NCBI RefSeq assembly: GCF_963082655.1
Contig: NC_081554.1
Location: 192,993,252-193,057,251, forward strand
From: Stomoxys calcitrans
Lineage: Eukaryota > Arthropoda > Insecta > Diptera > Muscidae
DNA: 64,000 nucleotides
Direction of reading: 5' to 3'
The notes beneath the pieces are model-generated. The model made no database searches. It worked only from the letters and a program-made list of their open reading frames with translations, and was not told the origin of the DNA. The position numbers were made by a program, and so were the translations under genes. This document shows positions 47,061-59,390 of this stretch, piece after piece; positions within the stretch are counted from its first letter, which is position 1, and each line of letters begins with the position of its first letter.

Positions 47061-47389
47061 ACACCGATTTTGAAATCTTCTTTACCCGAAATGGGTATTT
47101 TGGATACAAATTTGCCGAAAATCTATCCTTCGATATGATTTATTAAACATTTAAAATATAAAATTTATGCAGGATATAGCTCAACTTTAGCTTTACCTTC
47201 ACACCCAGTAGGATCCATTAGGTGCATTATAAAATATAGCCCTTATATAACCCTGTGAGAACCTTGTTTGCGGCCTTAGATGCTTTGGAAAATAAACCAC
47301 TTACAAATCTAGCAAATTTTATACATTTAAAGCGGTTCGCATTGTCGATTCTATGCCACTACCTATTCCTTTCATAAAAAAAAAACAAG
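47061..47389. other. Unassigned AT-rich spacer between HINEs
   Basis: About 330 bp with no recognised repeat, gene or simple-sequence array. Confidence 0.4.
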
Positions 47390-49091
47390 TAAAAAGGCGT
47401 TAAGTTCGACTGGGCCGAACTTTGGATACCCACCACCTCGGGTATATATGTAAACCACCTTTCATCAAAATTCGGTGAAAATTTCATAATTTATGTCCCA
47501 TATCAGTTATATCAAAATATGTTCCGATTTGGACCAAATACTAAAAAGTGCAGTAGTTATATCTAAAAATAAACCGATCTGATCCATATACGACATGGAT
47601 GTCGAAAAGCCTAACATAAGTCACTATGTCAAATTTCAGTGAAATCGGATGATAAATGCCTCTTTTATGGCCCCAAAATCTAAAACCTAGATATCGCTCT
47701 ATATGTATGTTTAGGGGCTTAACTTAACTCACTGTCCCGAATTTCGACGACATCGGACAATTAATGAGCATTTTATGGGCCCAAAACCTTGAATCAAGAA
47801 AAGATGGGCCAAATTGAAGAAATATGTCGAACGGCCTAGGACAACTCACTGTCCCAAACTTCAGCAAAATCGAATAACAAATGTGGCTTTTATGGGCCCA
47901 AAACCATAAATCAAGAAATCGGTCTATATGGCAGCTATATCCAAATCTGAACCGATCTGGACCAAATTGAAGAAAGTTGTCGAAGGGGCTAACACAACTC
48001 ATTGTCCCGAATTTCAGCAAAATCGGATAATAAATGTGGCTTTTATGGGCCTAACACCATAAATCGGAGGATCGGTCTATATGGCAGCTATACCCAAATC
48101 TGGACCGATCGGAGCCAAATTGACGGAGGATGTCGATGGGCCTTACACACTTTACTGTCCCAAATTTCATCAAAATCGGATAATAAATGTGGCTTTTGTG
48201 GGCCTAAGACCCCAAATCGGAGGATCGGTATATATGGCAGCTATATCCAAATCTGAACCGATCTGGGCCAATACAACTCACTGTCCCAAATTTCAGCAAA
48301 ATCGGTTAATAAATGTGGATTTTATGGGCCTTAGACCCTAAATCGGAGGATCGGTCTATATGCCAGCTATATCCAAATCTGGACCAATCTGAGCCATATT
48401 GACGGAGGATATCGGAGGGCCTAAGACAACGCACTGTCCCAAATTTCAGCAAAATCGGATAATAAATGTAGCTTTTATGGGCCTAAGACCCGAAATCGGA
48501 GAATCGGTCTATATGGCAGCTATATCCATATCTGAACCGATCTGAGCCAAATTGACGAAGGACGTTGAAGGGCCTAACACAACTCACTGTCCCAAATTAT
48601 AGCAAAATCGAATAACAAATGTGGCTTTTATGGGCCTAAGATCCTAAATTTGAGGATCGGTCTATATGGCAGCTATATCCAAATCTGAACCGATCTGGTC
48701 CAAATTAACGAAGGAAGTCGAAGGACCTAACACAACTCACTGTCCCAAATTTCAGCAAAATCGGACGATAAATGTGGCTTTTATGGGCCCAAGACCCTAA
48801 ATCGGCAGATCGGTCTATATGAGAGGTACATCAAGATATAGTCCGATATAGCCCATCTTCGAACTTAACCTGCTTATGGACAAAAAAAGAATCTGTGCAA
48901 AATTTCAGCTTAATATCTCTATTTTTAAAGACTGTAGCGTGATTTCAACAGACAGACGGACGGACATGTCTAGATCGTCTTAGATTTTTACGCTGATCAA
49001 GAATATATACTTTATGGGGTCGGAAATGGATATTTCGATGTGTTGCAAACGGAATGACAAAATGAATATACTCCGTCGGTGGTGGGTACAA
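47390..49091 (-). mobile_element. HINE family A, minus, near full length
   Basis: Left edge AACAAGTAAAAAGGCGTTAAG with hairpin TTCGACTGGGCCGAA. Anchors ATGGCAG at 47928, 48081 and 48234, then 48360, 48513 and 48666: four spacings of 153 and one of 126 (27 bp shorter, a multiple of three). Head on minus at the right edge is degenerate (TACCCACCACCGACGGAGTA). Confidence 0.9.
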
Positions 49092-49620
49092 TAAAATACG
49101 CCATTCAAATTTTCTACCAAATCGAATAAGAATTGCGCCCTCTAGAGGCTCAAGAAGTCAAGACCCAAGATCGGTTTATATGACAGCTATATCAGGTTAT
49201 GGAGCGATTTAAACCATACTTGGCACAGTTGTGGGATATCATAAGAAAACACGTCGTGCAAAATTTCATTCAAATCGGATAAGAATTGCGCACTCTAGAG
49301 GCTCAAGAAGTCAAGACCCAAGATCGGTTTATATGGCAGCTATATCAAAACGTGGACCGATATGGCCCATTTACAATACCAACCGACCTACACTAATAAG
49401 AAATATTTGTGCAAAATTTCAAGCGGCTAGCCTTACTCCTTCGGAAGTAAGCATGCTTTCGACAGACAGACGGACGGACGGACGGACATGGCTAGATCGA
49501 CAAAAAATGTCGGGACGATCAAGAATATATATACTTTATGGGGTCTCAGACGAATATTTCGAGTAGTTACAAACAGAATGGCGAAATTTGTATACCCCCC
49601 ATCCTATGGTGGAGGGTATT
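49092..49620 (-). mobile_element. HINE family A, minus, 3'-truncated
   Basis: Head TACCCTCCACCATAGGATGG on minus at the right edge, CCGTCCGTCCGTCCGTCTG near 49470-49490 and two modules. It meets the head of the preceding copy at about 49091. Confidence 0.88.
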
Positions 49621-51075
49621 AAAAGTTATATGAATCACGCGCAAAATTGGCTTCAGGAGAGAGTGGCGGCTCTACTCCATGGAGGACAGGTCCCCTCCTC
49701 CTGACGAAAAGCTCGAGCTCAGTGTTTTTCCCAAGTCCGGTGGTCCTTGTCCACCCTAATGCTGATAGTCATATAACATTCAAAAGATGATTTTCAAATG
49801 ACAAAATCTTCCACCCCCTCCCCTTTCCCATTCCATATATATCCTTAAACTTTTCAGCCACATCAATATATTCTAGCCTTTGTTATATACATAAGTAAGT
49901 ATATATGTAAAAAAAAAGTAAAAAACCAACCTTATGTAAAATATAGTTAAAAAATTTAATGAAAGAAAAATAAGTTAAAATATATACACAAGCAGGCATA
50001 TACATTAAAACAAAAAAGAGAAACAAAATAACAATTAAATTAAAGAATAAAATATATATACACACAAACATATATAGCATATATAGAATCAGGCAACAGC
50101 AACAAAAAAAACCTATTTATAATAACGGATATTTATGAAATATAATCGCATAAATGTTAAACCCAGAAAAAAACAAAAAACAAAACATTAACTGTAAGCT
50201 TAACTTAAATACGTAATACGCATAAAACAACACAATTTAATTCCCTGAAATTAAATTAAAAATCATTAAAAATGCAACAAATGATTTTATTAAAACTTTT
50301 TCAGTAAACTTTTTCATGGATTAATACAAACTAATCTTAATCTCTGTTGTTTAATTTTATATTTGTGATTTAAATATTTAAACAAATAAACAACCAAAAA
50401 ACAAACACAAATGCAGGGTTCATGTCTTTCTTGTTCACATAGTTTAGTTTTTGTAAAAACACATACTATTTATAAAATATTTAAGCGAATACATAAACGC
50501 ATACTGACATACATATTAAAAAAAAAAAACCAAGTTATCCAAAAAAAGTTATAATAACAACAGCAAGAATCATCATCATGAAATAAATGACATTATTAAA
50601 ATGAAATCCACATTTATTTATTTATTTTAGTAAAATAATGGAAAACAAAAAGTTTGAGATAGCCAAAAAATTTAAATGAAATCCTATAGCAATCCATACA
50701 GCATACAGAAATCGGCCAAACTGCATTTAAATAATTAACTAAAGCGATTATATCTAAGTAACCGCCAATAAGTCAAACATTTCACCATGTCACAAGAGTG
50801 AATTTGGAAGTGGGAAAGTTTTCGCAAACTGCAACAAATTCAATCAATTATAAGAAAAATCATACACATCGACTCATGATTATAGAATTTAGCAGCTAAA
50901 CAACACTGTTGAGCAATTGAATAGGGATACGAAAAAAAATATCAAATAAAATGAAACATTTTTAATCGCTTATCCCCATAATCACATCATAGTATTGTTG
51001 AAGTATCATATTGTAGTCTGAAGGATAACTACAATACCATTTTAAATTCCTTATAATCAGAAGAAAATTTCACCT
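49621..51075 (+). other. AT-rich DNA, no gene seen
   Basis: Long A- and T-rich stretches with ATATATAC patches near 49890-50070. Could be distal 3' UTR of an extended transcript or intergenic DNA. The 65-residue minus frame at 49883 is low complexity. Confidence 0.45.
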
Positions 51076-51175
51076 ACTTATCACCAAAGCATAGGGGTGG
51101 ATACATTTTGTCATTAAGATGGAAATATATATTTCCGATATATAAAGTTGATGAAGTGTAGATCGTCTTAAAAAT
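51076..51175 (+). mobile_element. HINE family A head remnant
   Basis: TATCACCAAAGCATAGGGGT, TTTTGTCATTAAGATGG and GTAGATCGTCTTAAAA match the head region; strongly diverged. Confidence 0.6.
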
Positions 51176-51945
51176 GTAGGAATAATAACTACGCTCTCTA
51201 GCAGCTCAAGAGGTCAAGATCCGAAATTGGTTTATATGGGAGCTGTATTAGGTTGTTAATGGATTTAAACCGTTCTTGGCACAGTTCTGAGAGGTTACAA
51301 TAAAACACTTCATGCTAAATTACAGCCAAATCGGATAATAATAGCGCCCTCTAGCGGCTCAAGAAGTCGAGATCCTAGATAGGTGTGTAAGGCAGTTTTA
51401 TGAGTTTATAAACCAATTTGAACCATACTTAGCACAGTAGTTAACGGTCAAACCAAAATACTTCATGCACCATTTCAGCCAAATCGGATAATAATTGTGC
51501 TCTCTAGCGACACAACAAGTCAAGATGCGAAATCGGTTTATATGGGAGCTACATTAGGTTGTAAACCGATTTGAACCATACATGGCACAGTTCTGAGAGG
51601 TTACAACAAAGCACTTCATGCAAAATTTCAGCCAAATCGAATAATAATTGCGTCCTCTAGCGGCTCAGGAAGAGATCGGGGATCAAGATCAGAGATCGGC
51701 ATATACGGGAGCTATATCTGGTTATAAGCCGATTTATACCATACATAGCATAGTTGTTGAACGTCATAACAAAACACTTCATGCATAATTTGAGCAACAT
51801 CTTATGCGAATTGCGCACTGCAGAGGTAAAAAAATTCAAAACCCGAGATCGGTTTATATGGCAGCTACACAAGATTATTAACCGATTTGGACCATACTTG
51901 ACACAGCTGTTGGAAGTCATAACAAAAAGCTGCGTGCATACAGCC
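51176..51945 (-). mobile_element. HINE family A body, minus, diverged
   Basis: Repeated CTCTAGC(G)GCTCAAGAAGTC, GGTTTATATGGGAGCTA and CAAAATTTCAGCCAAATCG words. Both termini are missing. The frames of 96 and 74 residues are repeat translations. Confidence 0.78.
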
Positions 51946-51959
51946 ATAAGCGTAGAAAG

Positions 51960-52600
51960 GCCTCTGGGGGTGGGCTAAGCACATCCCAGAAAAGTTTCAG
52001 ATATTTGGCGCCTCATCTGGCCACTATTTTCACAGTGTGCCCAGGACTTGCATATACATCGAAAGCCTGGCAGTAGGCAAAGGTGGCGTTTATACCCAAA
52101 CCCGGCAAGGCAAGTTATATGACACCAAAGGACTATAAGCCTTACGTCCTTTCTACTGAAAACCATGGAACACATTCTGGATACCATGATAAATAGTAGG
52201 ACATCCAGCGAACTATTTAAATACAAACAGCATGCCTATGACAAAGGAAGGTCGGTGAAGACTGCCCTGCACGAGGTTGTGCATAAAGTAGAAGAATCCT
52301 TCGATGCCAAGACGTACACTTTGGCGGTTTGCATTGACATCGAGGGGCGTTTAATAATGTGCGATTTCGATATATGACAAATTCAAATACTTAGGTATGA
52401 TCTTGGACAGGAAACTGAATTGGAAGTGTCACATTCTGGAGCGTACTGATGTTGCACTCTATGTAGACGGGCCGTAGACTCGAAATGGGGCCTGAATCCG
52501 AGGATAGTCCACTGGCTCTACAGAAGCGTGATTAGACAAATACTTACTTACGCTTCAGTAGTTTGGTGGGCTGCTATGTAGAAAAAGTGCATGTTCAGAA
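51960..52600 (+). pseudogene. LOA-like LINE relic with catalytic RT region deleted
   Basis: 52080-52165 gives early RT, then TMEHILDTMINSRTSS, KQHAYDKGRSVKTALHE and LAVCIDIEG at 52165-52345. The sequence then jumps to KYLGMILDRKLNW-like and VHWLYRSVIRQILTYASVVWW (52380-52580), so the segment that should hold the YADD box is gone. A minus HINE follows at 52606. Confidence 0.75.
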
Positions 52601-52605
52601 AAACT

Positions 52606-52975
52606 TACGCTCTCTAAAGGCTCAAGAAGTAAATCGGGAGATCGGTTTATTCGGAAGCAATATCAGATTATAAATCGATTTTTAATTGACCATACTTAGT
52701 TAATTGTTGCAGGTCAAAACAAAACACCTCATTCAAAGTTTCAGCCAAATCGAACAAAATTGCGCCCTCTCGAGACTGAAGTATTCAAAATCCAAGATCA
52801 GTTTATATGACAGCTATGTCAAAACATGGATCGATATAGCCCATTTACAATTTCAACAGACCTGCCGTGAAGTTAGAGTGATTTCGACAGACAGACGGAA
52901 GGAAGGACAGGGAAGGATGAACATCGACTAAGAACTTCCAGACGATCAAGAACATATAATAAGGCGGGTTGATTT
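52606..52975 (-). mobile_element. HINE family A, minus fragment
   Basis: Two modules, GACAGACAGACGGAAGGAAGGAC at 52888-52910 (short form of the microsatellite), and part of the head to about 52970. The terminal hairpin is lost. Confidence 0.78.
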
Positions 52976-53079
52976 TTTTAAGATCGTATTGAAAAAACGT
53001 AAACTACATGAAATTCTAAGAAAATTTTCCGAAAAAAATATGTATCTAAAATAGAATCCTAATCCGCTCCTCTCGACAT

Positions 53080-53350
53080 GAAAAAAGTTATAATTTCTAG
53101 AATTTTTGTTTTGAAATCAAGGTGCAGGTGGCATTTGTTTTCTAACCATCACGAAATTTTACTCATATCACCTTTTAGCCATTTTGGTGAAAATCACTTT
53201 AGATTAAGATATATCTCCCATATATATATCACCTGATTTTCATTTAAATTGTCGCAGTTGCCCCAATTTTTAACCAATTCGCACGAAATATGGCATGGAG
53301 TGGTCCTTAAACCATCTGAAAACTTCTGTTTACTTATGTTGTTTCATCCA
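53080..53350 (+). mobile_element. HINE family B fragment, plus
   Basis: AAATCAAGGTGCAGGTGGCA, ATATATCTCCCATATATATATC and TCGCAGTTGCCCCAATTTTT match the first family B module. No termini. Confidence 0.7.
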
Positions 53351-54300
53351 AATCTGTTGACAAATTCTCTTACAAAGGCTCTAAAAGTGGAAATCGTGCT
53401 ATACATATCTATGGGAGCTTTATCAAAATCTGAACCGATTTCTATAAAATTCATAAATAATCCCAGGAATCGTAAAAGAATCCTTTGTGCCAAATTTCGT
53501 GAGGATCGGTTGTCAAATGATCACATTATTACAATAATACTCTAAATTCAACGAATATATATATGGGAGCTATATCTAAATCTGAACCGACTTCGACCCA
53601 CCTCCGTAGATATAGTAGAATTCAAAAAAGAATTGCAATATTTTGGGAAGAGTGGTTGATAAATGCACTTGAAATAGTTCTAAATTTGAAAATCGGGCGT
53701 TACATATTATGGGAGTTATATCTAAATCTGAACCGTTTCCTATTAGCTACTCCAGTAATGACAAAAGTCATGTTAAACTACGAGAAAATCGGTTAACAAA
53801 TGGCCACATTATTGCAATACCAGTCCAAATGGGACGGAGCTTCATCCAAATTTGCACCGATTTTTCCATTTCAGTAGCCTTCATCTCTAGGCCAAAAAGA
53901 TGCCTGAGCCTAGTTTGAAGACAATCGGGTAAAAATTGCAATATGTACTTTGTACATAAATTAACATGAACAGACAGACGGATGCACAGGCGGACGGACA
54001 GAGAGACAGATAGGTGAACGGACAGACATACGAACGGACGGTCAGACGGACAGACAGATATATGAACAGACAGACAATGCAATGGACGAGCAGACATACG
54101 AACAGATAGATAGACTGAGTGACAGGCAGACAGAAGGACGGACAGGCAGACGGACGAACAAACAGACGGTCGAACAGACGAAACAAATCATAAAGTGATT
54201 CTTCAATGGTTCTTGCTCTCCTCCTTCTGTTGTATGTGTTACATACAAATACACTGAGTTATCATACCCTGTACCACAGAAGTGGCATAGGGTATAATCA
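53351..54300 (-). mobile_element. HINE family B, minus, with expanded microsatellite
   Basis: Right edge on minus is the head hairpin TACCCTATGCCACTTCTGTGG with GTACAGGGTATGATAA. The GACAGACGGA-type run is lengthened (53972-54180). Body modules carry GGGAGCTATATCTAAATCTG. It meets the plus fragment head to head near 53350. Confidence 0.82.
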
Positions 54301-54397
54301 CGACAAATTGTGATAGTCGTAGAAGAAAGGGTTGTGCCAAATTTTGAGAAAATCAGTCAATGCCCCTGCAAAAACTGTAAGAGTGAAAATCCTGCGT

Positions 54398-54430
54398 CAT
54401 TTCTTTTGGGGAGAAGTTTTTACATGGCTG
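54398..54430 (-). mobile_element. SINE fragment
   Basis: TTGGGGAGAAGTTTTTACATGG matches the internal SINE segment seen at 6398-6422 and 33980-34002. It is cut on the right by a HINE head. Confidence 0.55.
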
Positions 54431-54434
54431 CTTT

Positions 54435-54830
54435 ACCATTTTTATACCCACCACCGAAGGATGGGGGTATATTCATTTTGTCATTCCATTTGTAACTCGT
54501 CGAAATGTTCGTTTAAGACCCCACAAAGTATATTGTATATTCTTGATCGTCATGTAATTTTAAGTCGATCTAGCCATGTCCGCCCGTCTGTCCGTCCATC
54601 CGTTCGTCCAACCGTACGTCTGCCGTCGAAAGCACTCTCACTTTCGAAGTAGCTAAGCCACCCGCTTGAAACCTTGCACAAATACTTCTTATAGGTGTAG
54701 CTCGGTTTGGATTGCAAATGGGCTATATCGGTCCATGTTTTGATATAGCTGCCATATAAACCGATCATGAGTTTTGATATCTTGAGCCACTAGAGGGCAC
54801 AATTCTCATCCCATTTGGCTGGAATTAATA
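54435..54830 (+). mobile_element. HINE family A, 3'-truncated
   Basis: Head TATACCCACCACCGAAGGAT, CCGTCTGTCCGTCCATCCG near 54582, one module anchored at 54741, ending in the second module. Confidence 0.88.
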
Positions 54831-55380
54831 ATAGCTTACAAATATTGTCCAATTTCTTCATATATTTTTTTTTTTCCTATACAAATGATCAACAGTGTAG
54901 TGCAATCAACTGCACTCCAACTAAAAATCACACACACACAAACACTTCAAAAATACAATAAACCCATCATCAAATGAAACCAATACAAATGTCATTACCA
55001 CACTGCGAACACTCACACATAAACAACACCACATGCATTCAGTCGAAATTCAATTCAATTATGATCATAAAAGCCATTCTAAAGTCATTAATAAACCATT
55101 ATATGTGACCTCGGGAAACATGCAGACACACTCATACCACACACACACACAGAATAAAAATCAAAATAGCAAAAAAAAAAAAAAAGATGAAAACGAATAC
55201 AATGAAACGAACACATGCATATCCTTCAAAAATAATTTGTTCACATATCACATAAAATCAAGTATGAGACAAACAAGTGGACATTGGGGTGTATCGAAAA
55301 TAATTTTTTTCATATCTGAAAAAAAAAAAATTATATTAAAAAAAAAATTATTTGGGGAAATAAAAAAAATTATTTTAAGT
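54831..55380 (+). other. AT-rich DNA with A-runs; no gene seen
   Basis: Contains CA runs near 54929 and 55138 and long A-runs at 55171-55184 and 55318-55350. The 122-residue frame at 55033 is dominated by K, N and I as expected from A-rich DNA. Confidence 0.45.
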
Positions 55381-55619
55381 ATTGGGTTGCACAAAAAGTA
55401 ATTGCGGATTTTTTAAGAGAAAGTAAATGCATTTTTAATAAAACTTAGAATGAACTTTAATCAAATATACTTTTTTTACACTTTTTTTCTAAAGCAAGCT
55501 AAAAGTAACAGCTGATAACTGACAGAAGAAAGAATGCAATTACAGAGTCACAAGCTGTGAAAAAATTTGTCAACGCCGACTATATGAAAAATCCGCAATT
55601 ACTTTTTGGGCAACCCAAT
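55381..55619. mobile_element. Mariner MITE, about 239 bp
   Basis: Starts ATTGGGTTGCACAAAAAGTA and ends with the inverted GGGCAACCCAAT; TTGCGGATTTTT is paired by AAAAATCCGCAA, giving about 30-bp terminal repeats with one mismatch. No transposase frame. A second, truncated copy is at 59896-60103. Confidence 0.85.
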
Positions 55620-57074
55620 TTTAACAAAGACACTTCAATCAGTTGTCCTTTAATTAAAAGATTTTTATTTTATTGATTGTTTTTTTAACCATTTTTTTCC
55701 ATTTTTTTTTATTTTTTTTTTTTTTTCTTTAATTTTTAATTTTTTCACCACACCCCAATGTTCATTGTACATAAAATCAAAACAAACAAAAAATTAACAA
55801 CTGATAAAATTATTAATGCATCATTTAAAATGAAATAAAAATTACAAAAACGAAATCCTTCAAATTGAAATCCTGGTGATCCCTGCTTCCCTCCCATACA
55901 AATCCAAATGCATACCGCATATATGTAACATGTATAACATTATGGATATCCATTAACAATAATAACAACAACCAGAAAATATTTGTAAAAAAAAAACACA
56001 ACGCAACAACTCATTATTGAGAAGCTGAATAACAAGAAGAAAAAAATACAAAAAATATGAAAAATAAAAAAAATATATATTATAACAAAACTTGCAATGT
56101 TGTAAGCGAAAAGAGGAGATGAAACGTAATATATTAAATAAAATTATCAATAAATACAATAAAGCACGTTTTTTGTACCACAATTTGTTTTATTCAATTA
56201 GCCAAATGACGAAAATGACATTTAATGAGTTAATATGCGGTGCAAAACGTTTTGTGAACAGTTGCCATATTACACAAAATCCTAGCCGCTTCCCCTCTAC
56301 ATATCAGCCAACCACAAATCATGTAAGTATTTTATACCATATCACACCTACTATCCTTCTCATGAGCTGGATAAACTTTGCCCTGTATAATCATGCTAGT
56401 AAGTACTGCCTCAGCTACTGCTGCTCTGTATTCAAAATGATGATAATAATTATAATGAATTTTTAATTAAAAAACATTATAAATACACAATGTCCATAGT
56501 TTTGTGCCATTTGCATAATTTGTGGTTTTCAATTCAGTGGCAATTTTTTTTGTCTGCAACGAAAGGCCAAGTCATCCAAGTAAATACCTAACAGGGTGAC
56601 TACTAGTAGTAATTGTCATTTTGTGGTCGTTAACTATGCCAAAAGCGATATGCCACTAATGTGGGATTTTTGTGTGGCATAATTTATATGAAATATGTGG
56701 TTTCACGCTTGACTTCATTTCTATTCATAGAGAAAAAAATTTTCCAAGAAAATTACTTTCAGCATTCATTTTTATGTGAATTGAATAGGCTGCTAATGTA
56801 ATTAAGGCATAAAAGTGGGAAGAAGTTGACCCATGGTGCGTATGATTTACTCAAAATCAAAGAAATTGCACAAAGAAATGATCATACGCCACCAAGCACC
56901 AAAAGGTGCTTAGAAGTATGAGTATAATAGATGAACGGATGCATGATAAGAACATATTAAAAGTGTAAACGAAAGCGATTAGACTTGGAAATAAAGTTTC
57001 ATAAATGAGATATTGACCTGCAAGTAAACGGGTATGTTGTTCTCTGTGGTCTATCGACAAACACATATGGGAAT
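55620..57074 (+). other. AT-rich unassigned DNA
   Basis: Poly-T stretches at 55680-55745. The 124-residue frame at 56092-56466 has no domain signal. A GTAAGT-like site at 56322 follows it, but no acceptor-bounded exon could be supported. Confidence 0.4.
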
Positions 57075-57284
57075 TGCGAAGGATTTTGTTTAAGTATCGC
57101 AAAAATGAGCTGCATAGCCATGAGTCTCAGCAGTCATATGGATATGAGCAAAGTGATGGTAGTGAACAAGAAAGTCTAGCCACCTTTCTCAAAGGAACGT
57201 ATACCAATGGCCGCTATGCCTATGTCCGAGGATCTGTTGATCAGGCAATTTCTTTTCAAATCTTTCCACTTAAAATCATTTTCA

Positions 57285-57735
57285 CGGTCATTAGCTCGAC
57301 TCCAGTTTGCAGAAAAAACAACAAAAGGAAAAAGATTACTTAAGAAATTTGATATCAAAACAGTTAAGGTACCAGATAATAGGGTGGAGTGTATGGGGCC
57401 AACAAAATTTATAACTTCCTCTGCGCAAAATATATGCTAAGATTAAGAAAAATGCATTTGTCTTGTGATTGGATGGCTGCTTTGTTTATTTCCGAGTGTC
57501 TCAGAAAATTTCTTTTCAGTAACTTTTCAATAATCAAATCTTTCGGCATAGTATAGTTCTCATGGTCATTAATTCAAATCCAGTTTGTATAAAACAATTA
57601 AAGGAAAAAGTTTACTTTAGGAAATTAGACATCGCAAGAGTTGACGTACCAAAAAATAAGGTGGAGATTTGGGGGTCAATAAAATTTATAACTTTCTCTG
57701 CGCAAAATATTTCTTAAGGTTAAGAAAAACTAATC
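57285..57735 (+). repeat. Diverged tandem duplication, about 277-bp period
   Basis: The order TCATTAGCTCGACTCCAGTT, AAAGGAAAAAG, GAAATTTGATATC, GTACCAGATAATAGGGTGGA, AAAATTTATAACTTCCTCTG and CGCAAAATATATGCTAAG at 57289-57445 recurs with substitutions at 57567-57725; CTCTGCGCAAAATAT sits at 57419 and about 57696. Frames differ between the copies, so conservation of a protein is not evident. Confidence 0.7.
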
Positions 57736-57809
57736 AGGCTTATGATTTTTTAGCTATATTAATTGTTTTTTTTTTTATTGGATAATGATTAAACTTTGCA
57801 TAGGTAATT

Positions 57810-57965
57810 TTTCAGCACTAGGTCCCATATAGACCAATTTGCCGATTTAAAATATTGAGCCCCATACTTTCCGATTTAGCTGAAATTTTCAACAGTGAGC
57901 TGTATAAGACCCCAGGACATGTGTGCCAAGTTTAATTCAGATCGCATTATATTTGCAGCCGATTT
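57810..57965 (+). mobile_element. HINE family A body fragment
   Basis: GGTCCCATATAGACCAATTTG, CCGATTTAGCTGAAATTTTC and TTTAATTCAGATCGCATTAT. No termini. Confidence 0.65.
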
Positions 57966-58004
57966 TTTAAAAAAATTGTTAAGTGAAGCCCTGAGTGGGT
58001 TCAA

Positions 58005-58158
58005 CATGTATAAAGGCACTAAGTTCGGCAGGGCCCAACTTTGGATATCCACCACCTTGGGAATAAATGTAAATCGCCTTTCGTCATAATCCGGTGAAAA
58101 ATTCACTATTTATGCACCCATACCAGCTACATCGAAATACGGTACATCGGTCTATCCG
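58005..58158 (-). mobile_element. HINE family A, 3' end, minus
   Basis: On plus it reads GGCACTAAGTTCGGCAGGGCC, then ATATCCACCACCTTGGGAAT and TCCGGTGAAAAATTCA, i.e. the inverted 3' block of the ACCCGAGGTGGTGG subtype. Confidence 0.78.
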
Positions 58159-58857
58159 ATTTTTATACCCTCCACCATAGGATGGAGGTAACTACTCGAA
58201 ATATTCGTCTGAGACCCCATAAAGTATATATATTCTTGATCGTCGCGACATTTTATGTCGATCTAGCCATCTAGACGGACGGACGTCTGTCCGTCTGTCT
58301 GTCGAAAGCACGCTAACTTCCGAAGGAGTAAAGCAGCTAGACGCTTGAAATTTTGCACAAATACTTCTTATTAGTGTAGATGGGTTGGTATTGTAAATGG
58401 GCCATATCGGTCCACGTTTTGATATAGCTGCCATATAAACCGATCTTGAGTCTTGACATCTTGAGCCTCTAGAGGGCGCAATTCTTATCCGATTGGAATG
58501 AAATTTTGTACGACGGATCCTCTCATGACCATCAACATACGTATTTATTATGATCTGAATCGATCTATAGCCCGATACAGCTCCCATATAAATCGATCTC
58601 TCTATTTTACTTCTTGAGCCCCCAAAGGGCGCAATTCTTATTCGAATTGGCTGGCATTTTACACAGGTCTCCAGCATATAATTTAATTGTGGTCCAAACC
58701 GGACCATATCTTGATATCGCTCTAATAGCAGAGCAAATTTTTTCTTATATCCTTTTTTGCCTAAGAATAGATGCCGGAAAAATAACTCGAAAAATGCGGT
58801 CCATGGTGGAGGGTATTTAAGATTCGGCCCGGCCGAACTTAGCACGCTTTTACTTGT
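58159..58857 (+). mobile_element. HINE family A, short complete copy
   Basis: Head TATACCCTCCACCATAGGAT, microsatellite CGTCTGTCCGTCTGTCTGTC near 58285, about two modules, then CCATGGTGGAGGGTATTTAA, perfect hairpin TTCGGCCCGGCCGAA and CACGCTTTTACTTGTT. At about 700 bp this is the most compact copy with both ends. The minus 229-residue frame at 58192-58881 runs through it antisense. Confidence 0.92.
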
Positions 58858-59097
58858 TGTACTTAATCTGACTATGGACAAAATAGAATCTGTTTAAAGT
58901 TTCAAGTCAATATCTCTATTTTTAAAGACTGTAGCGTGATTTCAGCAGACAGACGGAAGGACATGGCTAGATCGTCTCAGATTTTTACAACAATCAAGAA
59001 CATATATACTTTGTAGGGTCGGAAATGGATATTTCGATGTGTTCCAAAACGGAATGACAAAATGGATATACCGCCATACTTCGGTGGTGGGTATTAA
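58858..59097 (-). mobile_element. HINE family A, head part, minus
   Basis: Right edge on minus TACCCACCACCGAAGTATGG; GACAGACGGAAGGACATGG at 58950. Body missing. Confidence 0.82.
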
Positions 59098-59390
59098 AAG
59101 TAAAAGAGTAAAAAGGAAAAAGAAATTCCTGGATAATCTTCGGCAGGCAATCGAAGGGCTCCATTTGTGGCATCTAGGTTGCTCAAAGTGCTCACGAAGA
59201 CACTTTGAGAAGGGAGAACTGAACTCACGCCGAGAGCACCTGGGAGAAGGTGAATCTAACGATTGGAAGTCGCACTTTACAGATAACCCGGAGGTTAGCG
59301 ATTCAGATAACGCAAAATCTACAGTAGCTGCCTTTTTGCAAGTCCTTCTCGGTGACAATTTTGATTTTCACATTCAAAAGCAAACTTATC
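59098..59390 (+). CDS. Orphan open frame of unknown origin, partial
   Basis: The plus frame from 59039 is HINE-derived up to about 59097. From there on it is unique and protein-like: a basic start (KRVKRKKKFLDNLRQ), a Cys/His patch GCSKCSRRHF, an acidic part (NPEVSDSDNAKSTVAAFLQV). It ends where a SINE begins. There is no start codon of its own, no splice sites I can defend and no family I recognise. It may be a retroelement gag fragment or a host exon; it may equally be chance. Confidence 0.3.

Noticed and set aside
55033..55401. 122-residue K/N-rich frame
   Set aside because: A-rich low-complexity DNA leading into a mariner MITE.
56092..56466. 124-residue frame with a GTAAGT-like site inside
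   Set aside because: Composition is AT-driven, no acceptor bounds it, and no family resemblance was seen.
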